Assembly: GCF_009827435.1 (NCBI RefSeq)
Contig: NZ_WTYM01000052.1
Span: 181,470 to 245,469, forward strand
Length of the DNA stretch: 64,000 nt
From: Croceibacterium salegens
GTDB taxonomy: Bacteria; Pseudomonadota; Alphaproteobacteria; Sphingomonadales; Sphingomonadaceae
Reading direction: 5' to 3'
In this document: positions 34,462 through 42,748 of the stretch, piece after piece
Layout of the letters: every line of letters begins with the position of its first letter
How positions within the stretch are numbered: the stretch's first letter is position 1
The notes under the pieces: model-generated
What the model was told of the DNA's origin: nothing
What the model saw: the letters and a program-made list of their open reading frames with translations, nothing else
Database searches by the model: none
Program-made: the position numbers and the translations under genes

Positions 34462-34943
34462 CGGCGGTGCAAGGTGACGAAGCTGTGCGCGGGCCAGGTG
34501 CCGTCGGCCTCGCGCTCTTCGCGGGCGACTTCGGTCCAGCTCTCGCCGGGGTAGTCCATGAACAGGTCGCCGCCGGTGTCCTCGTGAACCTCGGTCAATT
34601 CGAAGCGCGTGGCGTGCGGTTCGAACAGGTCGAAGATTTCGACGCCGCCGATCACCGAAACATTGCCGTTTCCGGCCAGATCGAGCGCTTCATCGACACT
34701 GTGCGCGACCTCCGCTCCCTCGGCCGACCAGGCGGTATCGCGGGTCAGCACGATGTGGCGGCGGCCGGGCAGGAGCTTGGGAAGGCTGTCGAAAGTCTTG
34801 CGGCCCATGATCATGGGCGTGCCCCTAGTGTGGGCGACAAACCGCTGTAAATCCTCGCGAATTCTCCACGGGACCTGGCCGTTGAGGGCAATTGTCCCGT
34901 CGTCCGCGCGGGCCACGACGAACACGATCTCGCGCGTGCTCAT
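34458..34943 (-). CDS. folA: Dihydrofolate reductase
   Basis: 161 residues, family length. Reduces dihydrofolate with NADPH. Seen: start REIVFVVARADDGTIALNG with QVPWRIREDLQRF (residues about 5-36, substrate and cofactor loop), IMGRKTFDSLPK (about 45-56), and NVSVIGGVEIFDLF (about 93-106). It overlaps purK and ribF by four bases each (ATGA), so the three are translationally coupled. Supplies tetrahydrofolate for purine synthesis (purEK here) and the glycine cleavage system. Confidence 0.96.
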   Translation of the reverse strand: MSTREIVFVVARADDGTIALNGQVPWRIREDLQRFVAHTRGTPMIMGRKTFDSLPKLLPGRRHIVLTRDTAWSAEGAEVAHSVDEALDLAGNGNVSVIGGVEIFDLFEPHATRFELTEVHEDTGGDLFMDYPGESWTEVAREEREADGTWPAHSFVTLHRR

Positions 34944-35995
34944 GCCCAGACCCGGGTAACATGCCCCATCTTGCGCCCCGCCCGCGCCTCGCCCTTGCCG
35001 TAGAGGTGCAGGTGCAGTCCGGGCGCCGCAAGAATTTCATTTGCTTTTTCAATGTCGTGACCGACAAGATTGGTCATCTCGACATTGGGCAATACCAGCG
35101 AAGTATCTCCGAGCGGCAACCCGCAGATCGCCCGCACGTGGTTCTCGAACTGCGAGGTAACCGCACCCTCGATGGTCCAGTGGCCTGAGTTGTGGACTCT
35201 GGGTGCCATCTCGTTGAAAACAGGACCGTTTTCCGTGGCGAAGAACTCGCAGCTCAGCACGCCGACATAGCCGAGTGCCGAGGCGATCTTCGCGGCCAGC
35301 TCACGGGCGGCGGGGACCTGTGCGGCGATCACCGGTTCCGGAGGCAACGTGGAGGTGGCGAGGATGCCGTCCTTGTGGACGTTCTGCGCGCTGTCCCAGA
35401 AGCGCACCTCGCCGTCCCGACCGCGCACCAGGATGACCGAGAATTCGGCGGCGAAACGAACGAAGCCCTCGTAGACCAGCCCCGCCGATGGGAGCCGTAG
35501 CCCCTCGGCCTCGCGCGCGCTCTCGATCCGCCACTGGCCCTTGCCGTCGTAGCCGTCGCGGCGGGTCTTGAGGATACCGGGCGTGCCGAGGCGGCCGACC
35601 GCGGCGATAAGGTCGTCCATCGAATCGACTTGTGCATAGGGAGCGGTGCGCCCGCCCTGGGCTTCGGCGAAGGCTTTCTCGTGCAGCCGGTCCTGCGCCA
35701 CTTCGAGCGCGCGAGCCGAAGGGAACAGCTTTTCCGGCGGGATGGTGGCGAGCGGGCCGACGGGGACGTTCTCGAACTCGTAGGTGACGACGTCGCACTG
35801 CCCGGCGAAGCGGGTCATGGCGTTGCGGTCGGACCACGGGGCGCAGGTGAAGTCCGCGCAAACGTCGGCCGCGCCGCTGTCGGCGTTGGGATCGTAGGCG
35901 TGGCACTTGTAGCCGATCTGGGCGGCAGCCATCGCCAGCATGCGGCCAAGCTGGCCGCCGCCAAGGATACCAATCGTGCCTCCCGCCGGAATCAT
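34940..35995 (-). CDS. purK: N5-carboxyaminoimidazole ribonucleotide synthase
   Basis: 351 residues. ATP-grasp enzyme making N5-CAIR from AIR, bicarbonate and ATP in purine synthesis. Start GTIGILGGGQLGRML (about 6-20); ATP-binding DGYDGKGQWRI (about 148); metal-binding FNEMAPRVHNSGHWTIEGA (about 262-280). The ATG shares one base with the purE stop (TGATG), the usual purEK coupling. Confidence 0.97.
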   Translation of the reverse strand: MIPAGGTIGILGGGQLGRMLAMAAAQIGYKCHAYDPNADSGAADVCADFTCAPWSDRNAMTRFAGQCDVVTYEFENVPVGPLATIPPEKLFPSARALEVAQDRLHEKAFAEAQGGRTAPYAQVDSMDDLIAAVGRLGTPGILKTRRDGYDGKGQWRIESAREAEGLRLPSAGLVYEGFVRFAAEFSVILVRGRDGEVRFWDSAQNVHKDGILATSTLPPEPVIAAQVPAARELAAKIASALGYVGVLSCEFFATENGPVFNEMAPRVHNSGHWTIEGAVTSQFENHVRAICGLPLGDTSLVLPNVEMTNLVGHDIEKANEILAAPGLHLHLYGKGEARAGRKMGHVTRVWA

Positions 35996-36477
35996 CAGCC
36001 TTGCGGCACCTCGCCGACCGATGCCGTGCGCGCCGCGCGCCAGTCCTGCAATCGCTGCGACAAGGCCGGATCGCCGAGTGCGAGGATCGCGGCGGCGAGC
36101 AGCCCGGCATTGGTCGCCCCGGCCTCGCCGATGGCCAGCGTGCCGGTGGGCACGCCCGCGGGCATCTGCACGATCGAGAGCAGGCTATCCATGCCGCTCA
36201 GCGCCCTGGACTGCACCGGTACCCCGAGCACCGGCAGGTGGGTTAGCGCGCTGAGCATGCCGGGCAAGTGCGCCGCGCCGCCCGCACCGGCAATCACGAC
36301 CTTGAAGCCTTCGCCCGCCGCGCCCTTGCCGAATTCGTACATCCGATCCGGCGTGCGGTGGGCTGAGACGATGCGCGCCTCGTAGGCGACGCCGAGATCG
36401 TCGAGCACCTTGGCGGCGCATTCCATCGTCGGCCAGTCGGACTGGCTGCCCATTACGATTGCGACCTGTGCGCCCAT
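35995..36477 (-). CDS. purE: N5-CAIR mutase (PurE class I)
   Basis: 160 residues. Converts N5-CAIR to CAIR, following PurK. Seen: [10 protein letters not shown] (about 11-20) with the substrate-binding Ser/Asp, [16 protein letters not shown] (about 39-54) with the catalytic His, and [23 protein letters not shown] (about 66-88). The gap to gpmA upstream is one base, so expression is probably shared. Confidence 0.97.
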   Translation of the reverse strand: MGAQVAIVMGSQSDWPTMECAAKVLDDLGVAYEARIVSAHRTPDRMYEFGKGAAGEGFKVVIAGAGGAAHLPGMLSALTHLPVLGVPVQSRALSGMDSLLSIVQMPAGVPTGTLAIGEAGATNAGLLAAAILALGDPALSQRLQDWRAARTASVGEVPQG

Positions 36478-36478
36478 T

Positions 36479-37165
36479 TCAGGTGTCCTTCAGGTAGCGC
36501 CGTTCACCCGGCGTCATGCTGTCGTCGAACTGGTAGACGATCGGTTCGCCGGTGGGAATCTCCAGCTCCGTAATGTCCGCATCGGCAATGCCCGAGAGGT
36601 GCTTGACCAGCGCGCGCAGCGAATTGCCGTGGGCCGAAATCATTACCGTCTCGCCGCTCGCCAACACGGGCAGTATATCGCTCTCCCAATAGGGCAGAAC
36701 CCGCTCGATGGTGAGCTTGAGACTTTCCGTGTTGGGGATCGGGATACCCGCGTAACGCGCATCCGCGCCGAGATCGAACTCGCTGCCGGCATCGAGCGGC
36801 GGCGGCGGGGTGTCGAAGCTGCGGCGCCAGATCTTGACCTGTTCCTCGCCGTGCTTCTCGGCGGTCTCGGCCTTGTTGAGGCCGGTGAGCCCGCCGTAGT
36901 GGCGCTCGTTGAGCCGCCAGTCCTTTGTTTCGGGAATCCACAGCCGCCCGCAGGCCTCGAGCGCGAGGTGCAGCGTCTTGATCGCGCGGGTCTGTACGCT
37001 GGTGAAGGCGACGGTCGGTAGCACGCCCTTCTTCGCCAGCAGTTCGCCCGCCGCGGTCGCTTCTGCGACGCCCTTCTCGGTCAGGTCGACGTCCCACCAG
37101 CCGGTGAAACGGTTCTCCAGGTTCCACTGGCTCTGGCCGTGGCGCACGAGAATCAGGGTCGGCAA
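36479..37165 (-). CDS. gpmA: 2,3-bisphosphoglycerate-dependent phosphoglycerate mutase
   Basis: 228 residues. Interconverts 3- and 2-phosphoglycerate in glycolysis. Seen: [18 protein letters not shown] with the phospho-accepting His9 region, [16 protein letters not shown] segment ([11 protein letters not shown], about 64), [14 protein letters not shown] (about 87-100), and [15 protein letters not shown] (about 176) with the second catalytic His. Slightly shorter than the 250-residue E. coli enzyme, as in other alphaproteobacteria. Confidence 0.96.
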   Translation of the reverse strand: MPTLILVRHGQSQWNLENRFTGWWDVDLTEKGVAEATAAGELLAKKGVLPTVAFTSVQTRAIKTLHLALEACGRLWIPETKDWRLNERHYGGLTGLNKAETAEKHGEEQVKIWRRSFDTPPPPLDAGSEFDLGADARYAGIPIPNTESLKLTIERVLPYWESDILPVLASGETVMISAHGNSLRALVKHLSGIADADITELEIPTGEPIVYQFDDSMTPGERRYLKDT

Positions 37166-37205
37166 GGAAATCGCTCCTCAGGCGTAAATCAGGGAGCGCT
37201 ACGCC

Positions 37206-37370
37206 CTAGCTATCGCGGGCCTCTTTGGAAAGGCCGTCTTCGCCGTCGTCACGCGAGTCGAGCGCGCGCGAATCCAATGCGCGCGACTGGGCCTTGCGGC
37301 GGCGCAGGTTTTCCCTGAGCTTGGCGGCCAGCCGCTCTTCGCGCGTTGACTTATCCCGGGGCTCGGTCAT
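37206..37370 (-). CDS. Small Arg-rich hydrophilic protein, unknown
   Basis: 54 residues from the ATG at 37370, just upstream of gpmA. Sequence is nearly all charged: MTEPRDKSTREERLAAKLREN, then RRRKAQ and a small duplication (SRALDSRALDSRDD). A helical basic region (about 9-28) could bind nucleic acid. No recognised family. Short length and low complexity leave some doubt that it is real; the absence of a competing feature and the clean distance of 40 bases to gpmA favour it. Confidence 0.55.
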   Translation of the reverse strand: MTEPRDKSTREERLAAKLRENLRRRKAQSRALDSRALDSRDDGEDGLSKEARDS

Positions 37371-37448
37371 CGTGCGGTGCGGTTGCCGCAGCGCGGCGCG
37401 CTTGACAAGAGCGCGGGCACGGCTAAGGCGCGCGGCTTCCGGACGAGT

Positions 37449-37523
37449 GCTGCTGTAGCTCAGTGGTAGAGCGCACCCTTGGTAAGGGTGAGGCCGGGAG
37501 TTCAATCCTCCCCAGCAGCACCA
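37449..37523 (+). tRNA. tRNA-Thr (anticodon GGT)
   Basis: Acceptor GCTGCTG pairs exactly with CAGCAGC, discriminator A and encoded CCA. D-arm GCTC-AGTGGTAGA-GCGC region; anticodon stem CACCC/GGGTG around loop TTGGTAA gives anticodon GGT; T-arm GGGAG-TTCAATC-CTCCC. All expected arms are present. Reads ACC and ACU. Confidence 0.96.
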
Positions 37524-37598
37524 GTTCCTTTTCGTCCTACCGCTTCGCTGGTTGAGGGCGTGAGTTTCCCCATATCGCTTGCAGCTACTTGAGGGCGG

Positions 37599-37641
37599 AG
37601 GTGTCTTGCCCGGCGCGGCGTACTATTTATATAAGACACCT
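37599..37641 (+). promoter_or_regulatory. Promoter for the bPH-domain pair: -10 close to ATG (leaderless) and within an inverted repeat
   Basis: TTGCCC at 37606-37611, a 16-base spacer, TATATA at 37628-37633. The predicted start of transcription (about seven bases on) falls at or next to the ATG at 37642, so the mRNA would be leaderless or nearly so; no RBS is visible. The 9-base exact inverted repeat AGGTGTCTT (37599-37607) / AAGACACCT (37633-37641) encloses the promoter. Confidence 0.5.
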
Positions 37642-38127
37642 ATGGACGAGGTATCCAAGGTTCGCGCGGGGAGCGAGCTGACGCCGCTGCACCCCAATCA
37701 CGTCAAGGTCCTGCGCCTGCAGGCTGCGATATTCGCCTTGCCGTTCGCCGTTGCCGCGTTTGTGTTGGAAGTTGTCGGCGTGCTGCCGACCGGCGCGGTG
37801 ATCGTCCCGATACTTGCCCTGCTCGCCTGGCTGGTGGTGTGGATGCCAATCCGGCGTCATTACGCTCGCGGCTTCCAGATTGCCGCCGACCGCCTGCGCG
37901 TGGTGCGCGGAATCCTGTTCCGTTCGGACACTGTAGTCCCGTTCAGCCGCGTCCAGCACATCGACGTGAGCCGCGGGCCGATCGAACGTTATTACGGCCT
38001 ATCGACGCTCGTGTTGCATACTGCCGGCACACACAATTCCTCGATCATCCTTCCCGGCCTCGGCGAGCAGGAGGCCCTGGCGATGCGCGAGGCGATTCGC
38101 GAAAAGATCGCCAGCGCGGCGCAGTGA
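37642..38127 (+). CDS. Bacterial PH-domain (bPH2) membrane protein, YdbS-like
   Basis: 161 residues from the ATG at 37642. Two membrane segments (about 30-75) are followed by a bPH2 domain (about 80-155) with RHYARGFQIAADRLRVVRGILFRSDTVVPFSRVQHIDVSRGPIERYYGLSTL in part, the family core that includes R-V-Q-H-I-D. YdbS and YdbT are found as adjacent pairs in many bacteria; they are membrane proteins with weakly known function. The next gene overlaps in GTGA. An upstream TTG/other start in the frame was rejected because it would cover the promoter. Confidence 0.88.
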   Translation: MDEVSKVRAGSELTPLHPNHVKVLRLQAAIFALPFAVAAFVLEVVGVLPTGAVIVPILALLAWLVVWMPIRRHYARGFQIAADRLRVVRGILFRSDTVVPFSRVQHIDVSRGPIERYYGLSTLVLHTAGTHNSSIILPGLGEQEALAMREAIREKIASAAQ

Positions 38128-39674
38128 ACGAAGCGCTTCTCCCCGCCGACGAGCCCAAACGGACGGACCCACGCGGATTCGTGGTCATGGCGCTCACCGC
38201 CATGCTGCGCGGCGGCCTGCCGGCTTTCGCCGGGCTCGTGGGGACTGGGGCGATCGGCATGGGGCTGATCGTGCTGCTGCCGGCGATGGCGGCGCTCCTG
38301 TCGATCAGCATGGGCGTGGCCTGGCTCAAGTGGCGCCACCTGACCTACACCACCGGGCACGACAGCATCCGTGTCGAACGGGGGCTGCTCAGCCGCCATG
38401 CTCGTGCCGTTCCCTACGACCGCATCCAGGATGTCGGCCTCGAGCAGAAACTGCTGCCGCGCCTCTTCGGGCTGGCCGAGGTCAAGTTCGAGACCGGGGC
38501 GGGAGGAAAGGACGAACTGTCGCTGACCTATCTCTCGCTCGAGGAAGCCGACCGGCTGCGCGAACTGGTGAAGGAGCGCAAGAGCCTGGACGTAACGCCG
38601 GAAGTCGCTCCCGAGGGTGTAGTTCCTGACGGATCGGCGGCGCCTGTCCTGTTCGCGATGGATAACCGGCGTGTAATGACCTTCGGCCTGTTCGAGTTCT
38701 CGCTGGTGATCTTCGCCGTCCTACTCGGTGCCGCGCAGCAGTTCGATTTCCTGCTGCCGTTCGACCCGTGGAACTGGGAGCGCTGGGCGGAGTTCGCCAC
38801 CAGCCATCGCCACGACTTCGATTGGCTCGGCGCGACCGGGCGGTTTGGGGCGGTCCTGGCAGTGGTTTTCGGGTTTCTTGCAGTTGCCGGGGCTGGTGTC
38901 CTGACCGGCGTCGCGCGGACCTTTGCCCGAGAATACGGCTTCACGCTGGAGCGCACAGCCAAGGGCTTCCGCCGTCGCCGTGGGCTGTTCACCCGGACCG
39001 ACGTGGTCATGCCGGTCCACCGGGTCCAGGCACTCAAGATCGCCACCGGTGCGCTTCGACGCCGGTTCGGCTGGCATGGATTGAGTTTTGTCAGCCTGGC
39101 GCAGGATGCGAAGGCGGCCAACCACGCGGTTGTACCATTTGCGCAGATGGATGAGATTGCTCCTGTCGTCGAGGCAGCGGGCTTCGAACTGCCGGACAAC
39201 GGCGTGGCATGGCATCGCGCCAGCCGGCGGTATCGTATCGACTCGGTTATCCGGTCGATCGTCGCATTCGGGGTGCCTGCGACCGCCGCAGCCGGGATCG
39301 CTTTGCTGCTCAGCGGCGGGAATGCTGTTTCGACCTCAGCGACCGCGATCGGCCTGGCCCTGCTTGGCTTCGTGCTGGCGGTCCGCCATTGGTTTGTCTG
39401 GCGCCACACTCGCCATGCGCTCGACGGGCCACAGTTGTTCGTACAACACGGCTGGCTCGCACCACGGCTGGACATCGCCTCGCAGGTGAAGATCCAGTCG
39501 GTCGAGATTGTGCAAGGGCCGATCGCGCGGCACCGCGGCTATGCCGGCATCAAATTCGGTCTCGCCGGCGGCACGCTCGAAATGCATGGTGTGCCGCTCG
39601 AAGAGGCTTGCGGAATTCGCCAGGCCGTTATCGACAGCGCTGCGGCGGTCGATTTCTCCGCCCTCCCTCGCTGA
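38124..39674 (+). CDS. Multi-bPH2-domain membrane protein, YdbT-like
   Basis: 516 residues from GTG 38124, coupled by GTGA to the YdbS-like gene; the longer open frame upstream (37839) is a shadow. It holds three bPH2 modules (about 65-145, 265-345 and 430-510), each with a preceding pair of hydrophobic segments and motifs such as RHARAVPYDRIQDVGLEQKLLPRLFGLAEV, VVMPVHRVQALKI and ASQVKIQSVEIVQG. With YdbS it is expected in the inner membrane, possibly as an assembly with the PH folds on the cytoplasmic side. Function not established. Confidence 0.9.
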   Translation: MNEALLPADEPKRTDPRGFVVMALTAMLRGGLPAFAGLVGTGAIGMGLIVLLPAMAALLSISMGVAWLKWRHLTYTTGHDSIRVERGLLSRHARAVPYDRIQDVGLEQKLLPRLFGLAEVKFETGAGGKDELSLTYLSLEEADRLRELVKERKSLDVTPEVAPEGVVPDGSAAPVLFAMDNRRVMTFGLFEFSLVIFAVLLGAAQQFDFLLPFDPWNWERWAEFATSHRHDFDWLGATGRFGAVLAVVFGFLAVAGAGVLTGVARTFAREYGFTLERTAKGFRRRRGLFTRTDVVMPVHRVQALKIATGALRRRFGWHGLSFVSLAQDAKAANHAVVPFAQMDEIAPVVEAAGFELPDNGVAWHRASRRYRIDSVIRSIVAFGVPATAAAGIALLLSGGNAVSTSATAIGLALLGFVLAVRHWFVWRHTRHALDGPQLFVQHGWLAPRLDIASQVKIQSVEIVQGPIARHRGYAGIKFGLAGGTLEMHGVPLEEACGIRQAVIDSAAAVDFSALPR

Positions 39675-39677
39675 GGC

Positions 39678-39980
39678 TCAGGAAGGCAGCTCGGCAAGCA
39701 GGTCTGCCCATTCAGGATGGCGTCGGAAGGCAGCGGCCACGTAACTGCATTGCGGATCAATCTTGAATCCTTCGGCTCGGGCGTCGGCGATCAGCGCTTC
39801 GACCAGGGCCGTTGCAATGCCCCGGCCGCGGAGGTCTGGAGGGACATAGGTGTGGTTGGCGATGCGGGCCTCGCCGCGCGCGGTCCAGGTCAGTTCGGCA
39901 TCGCGCCCGCCGCCGGGAACCACGGCCTTGTAGGCTCCGCGATGGGCATCGCCTTCGCGTCTGACAGCAATACTGGGCAT
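39678..39980 (-). CDS. Small GNAT acetyltransferase, COG2388/NATD1 type
   Basis: 100 residues from the ATG at 39980 (the frame upstream to 40202 is not coding). Single short GNAT fold: ELTWTARGEARIANHTYVPPDLRGRGIATALVEALI includes the acetyl-CoA loop RGRGIA (about 47-52), and KIDPQCSYVAAAFRRHPEWADLL carries the family-specific Cys-x-Tyr-Val and HPEW motifs. Small GNATs of this type act on unknown amines. It lies head to head with the threonine aldolase gene; 3-base gap after the convergent YdbT-like gene. Confidence 0.88.
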   Translation of the reverse strand: MPSIAVRREGDAHRGAYKAVVPGGGRDAELTWTARGEARIANHTYVPPDLRGRGIATALVEALIADARAEGFKIDPQCSYVAAAFRRHPEWADLLAELPS

Positions 39981-40033
39981 CGTCGCCAGACTCCTTCTTG
40001 AATCGAACGGGCCGCGCGGCCATTGCGTTCCGC

Positions 40034-41029
40034 ATGCAGTTCCTGTCCGACAACGCGGCAAGCGTCCATCCGAATGTCTGGGCCGCGATGCGGGCCGCCG
40101 ACGAAGCTGATTCGCCCTACGATAGCGACCGCATTTCCGCCGAGCTCGACGACCGCTTCGCACAGGTTTTCGGGCGGGAGGTTGCGGTGCTGTGGGTTGC
40201 AACCGGCACGGCGGCCAACTGCCTCGCCCTCTCCGCCTTCGTCCCTCCGCATGGCGGGGTAGTGTGCCACCGCGAAGCGCATATCGAGATGGACGAATGC
40301 GGCGCGCCGGGCTTCTACCTGCACGGCGCCAAACTGCTCCTGGCCGAGGGCGATCACGCCAAGCTGACGGCGGGGAGCATTGCTGAGGTACTCGATGCCA
40401 TCAGGCCAGACGTCCACCAGGTCCAGCCGCATGCCATCTCGATCACACAGGCGAGCGAATACGGCTGTTGCTACACTCCCGGTGAGCTGGCGAAGATCGA
40501 CGTCCTCGCCGGCGAGCGCGGCCTCAAGCTGCATATGGATGGCGCCCGCTTCGCCAACGCCGTGATCCACCTTGGCCGACCACCTGCTGAATGTGCCGGA
40601 CCGGTCGACGCGCTGAGCTTCGGCTTCGTCAAGAACGGGGCGATGAACGCCGAAGCAATCGTATTCTTCGATCCCACCGTCGCTGATGTGGTGCGCTATC
40701 GCCGCAAGCGTGCCGGGCACCTGCAGAGCAAGGGCCGCTTCCTCGCCGCACAGATCATGGCGATGCTTGAAGGCGATACCTGGCTGCACAGTGCCGAGGC
40801 CGCCAATGCCGCTGCACGGGCCATCGGTGACGGGGCTGCGGGGCGGCTGCTCCATCCGGTCGAGGCGAACGAAGTTTTCGTGCGTTGCACAGCAGCCGAG
40901 CGCGAGGCGCTGCGCCGTCAGGGCTTCGGCTTCTACGACTGGGGGCCAGATGCGGCACGCTTCGTCGCGGCCTGGGATACGCGCGAGGATCACGCCTCAG
41001 CGCTGGGCAAGGCCATCGCCACGCTATGA
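40034..41029 (+). CDS. ltaE: Low-specificity L-threonine aldolase family (PLP)
   Basis: 331 residues from the ATG at 40034. Fold type I PLP enzyme, cleaving L-threonine or allo-threonine to glycine and acetaldehyde. Seen: DNAASVHPNVWAAM (about 7-20), WVATGTAANCLA (about 54-65, phosphate-binding), HMDGAR with Asp169 for the pyridine nitrogen, and the PLP Lys200 in SFGFVKNGAM. The glycine product could feed the gcv operon in this window. The stop overlaps the transporter start in ATGA. Confidence 0.93.
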   Translation: MQFLSDNAASVHPNVWAAMRAADEADSPYDSDRISAELDDRFAQVFGREVAVLWVATGTAANCLALSAFVPPHGGVVCHREAHIEMDECGAPGFYLHGAKLLLAEGDHAKLTAGSIAEVLDAIRPDVHQVQPHAISITQASEYGCCYTPGELAKIDVLAGERGLKLHMDGARFANAVIHLGRPPAECAGPVDALSFGFVKNGAMNAEAIVFFDPTVADVVRYRRKRAGHLQSKGRFLAAQIMAMLEGDTWLHSAEAANAAARAIGDGAAGRLLHPVEANEVFVRCTAAEREALRRQGFGFYDWGPDAARFVAAWDTREDHASALGKAIATL

Positions 41030-41946
41030 CCGAGACTCCGCCGCACGCGCTGCTACGGCCGCGCGTCGCGCTGCCGTTCCTCGCGATTTCGCTGATATGG
41101 GGTTCGACCTGGTTCGTCATCACCGGGCAGATCGCCGATGTGCCAGCCGGGTGGTCGGTGACCTGGCGTTTCGCACTCGCAACGCCCGCGATGTTCGTCC
41201 TCGCCCTTGCCATGCGCAACCGGTTGGCGATGCCGGGCAGGGCGCACTTGCTGGCCCTGACCATCGGGTTGTTCCAGTTCTCCGGCAACTACAACCTCGT
41301 CTACCTTGCCGAACTGCACCTTACGTCTGGCATCGTCGCGGTGATGGTCGGCATGATGATCGTGCCCAACGCCGTGCTTGGGCGCATCGTGTTGGGCCAG
41401 CCGATCACCCGGCGCTTCCTCGCCGGCAGCACCGTGGCGCTGGCCGGCATCCTCGTGCTGCTGGCGAATGAGGCGCAATCGGCATGGATCGGGGGCAACG
41501 TCGCCTTGGGCGCATGGCTCGGCGTCGGGGCGATGCTCGCCGCTTCCATTTCGAACGTGGTTCAGGCCAACAATACCGGGCGCTCCGTCCCGCTGTTCAC
41601 GCTGATCTCCTGGTCGATGCTTTACGGCACGCTGATCGACGGCTCGCTTGCGCTGCTGTTCTACGGCCTGCCGGTCATTCCCACGGATCCTCAATACTGG
41701 CTGGGTACCGCCTATCTTGCCGTTGCCGGCTCGGTGGTGACCTTTCCGCTCTACTACGGCCTGATTCGTGAGATCGGGGCGGGACGGGCCGCCTATCACA
41801 ACGTGCTGGTTGTCATTGTTGCCATGCTCATTTCGACCGCGCTCGAAGGCTATCACTGGTCGATGCTGGCAATTGCCGGGGCAGTATTGGCGCTGTCGGG
41901 CCTCTTCCTCGCACTCAGGGCGAAGACCGTCCCGCCAGCGACCTGA
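41026..41946 (+). CDS. EamA/DMT family transporter (RhaT-like exporter)
   Basis: 306 residues, ten membrane segments in two EamA repeats. FLAISLIWGSTWFVI opens repeat 1 and the GAGRAAYHNVLVVIVAMLIS segment belongs to repeat 2. Overlap with the threonine aldolase gene (ATGA) hints at export of an amino acid or related metabolite, but DMT substrates cannot be told from sequence. Convergent 32-base overlap with the epimerase gene. Confidence 0.9.
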   Translation: MTETPPHALLRPRVALPFLAISLIWGSTWFVITGQIADVPAGWSVTWRFALATPAMFVLALAMRNRLAMPGRAHLLALTIGLFQFSGNYNLVYLAELHLTSGIVAVMVGMMIVPNAVLGRIVLGQPITRRFLAGSTVALAGILVLLANEAQSAWIGGNVALGAWLGVGAMLAASISNVVQANNTGRSVPLFTLISWSMLYGTLIDGSLALLFYGLPVIPTDPQYWLGTAYLAVAGSVVTFPLYYGLIREIGAGRAAYHNVLVVIVAMLISTALEGYHWSMLAIAGAVLALSGLFLALRAKTVPPAT

Positions 41947-42700
41947 GCCCCTCGCGGTAGGTCGGGTAGCGCGGCCGCCAGCCGAGCACGCGTTTCGCCT
42001 TGCCGTTCGCCACCCGCCGGTTCTCTGCGTAAAACGCGCGTGCCATCGGCGAAAGGTCGGCTTCGTCGAGCGATTGCAGTGGCGGCGGCTCACGTCCAAG
42101 CAGGCGGCAGGCCTCCTCGATCACCGCGTTCTGGCTCGCTGGCAGTTCGTCGGCGAGATTGTAGGCTCCTGCAGGCCCTTTGAGTGCGGCGACGACCCCG
42201 CTGGCGATGTCCTTGACGTGGATTCGGCTGAACACCTGTCCTGGCAGGTCGATGCGGTGGGCCTTCCCGGCCCACACCCGCTCAAGCGCGCTTCGTCCGG
42301 GCCCGTATATGCCCGGCAAGCGAAGCACTCGCGCTCCGCGTTCGAGCCAGGCTGAATCACACTCGCTGCGCGCTGCGCGCCGCCCGTTGCCGATCGGGGA
42401 ATGTTCGTCGACCCAGGCGCCGCCGGCATCGCCGTAGACACCGGTCGAGGACAAGTAGCCGAGCCAGGGATGCCCCAGCGCAGCACCGTATTTTTCGAGC
42501 ACCGGGTCGGCCTCTCCCGCAGGCGGAACCGAAGAGAGAACATGGCTGGATTGGGCCAGGGCCGCGTGTACGCCATCCACATCTTCGAACGCAATATTGC
42601 CGTCGCGACCGGTTGCCGAAACGGTCCAGCCGATGCATTCGAGCGAGCACTTGATGGCCTTGGCCGAATAACCAAGTCCGAAGATGAACATCTGTGCCAT
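41915..42700 (-). CDS. Extended/atypical SDR, YeeZ-like NAD(P)-binding epimerase-family protein
   Basis: 261 residues from the ATG at 42700 (a second ATG at 42691). Cofactor loop FIFGLGYSAKAI (about 5-16) replaces the usual TGGTGFIG. YLSSTGVYGDAGGAWVDE (about 90-105) has the Ser-Ser-Thr and Tyr typical of YeeZ-type proteins, and LRLPGIYGPGRSALERV (about 130-147) is the next signature. Members act on unknown nucleotide-linked or small substrates. Transcribed against pepN, whose ATG is 49 bases away. Confidence 0.85.
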   Translation of the reverse strand: MAQMFIFGLGYSAKAIKCSLECIGWTVSATGRDGNIAFEDVDGVHAALAQSSHVLSSVPPAGEADPVLEKYGAALGHPWLGYLSSTGVYGDAGGAWVDEHSPIGNGRRAARSECDSAWLERGARVLRLPGIYGPGRSALERVWAGKAHRIDLPGQVFSRIHVKDIASGVVAALKGPAGAYNLADELPASQNAVIEEACRLLGREPPPLQSLDEADLSPMARAFYAENRRVANGKAKRVLGWRPRYPTYREGLRSLAGRSSP

Positions 42701-42748
42701 GCGCGCGTTGTAGCCGCATTGGCCCTTGCAGGAAGACCGGACGATACA

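Noticed and set aside
42401..42748. N-terminal extension of PepN
   Set aside because: It lies antisense to the YeeZ-like gene and lacks the M1 N-terminal features; ATG 42749 gives a normal PepN.
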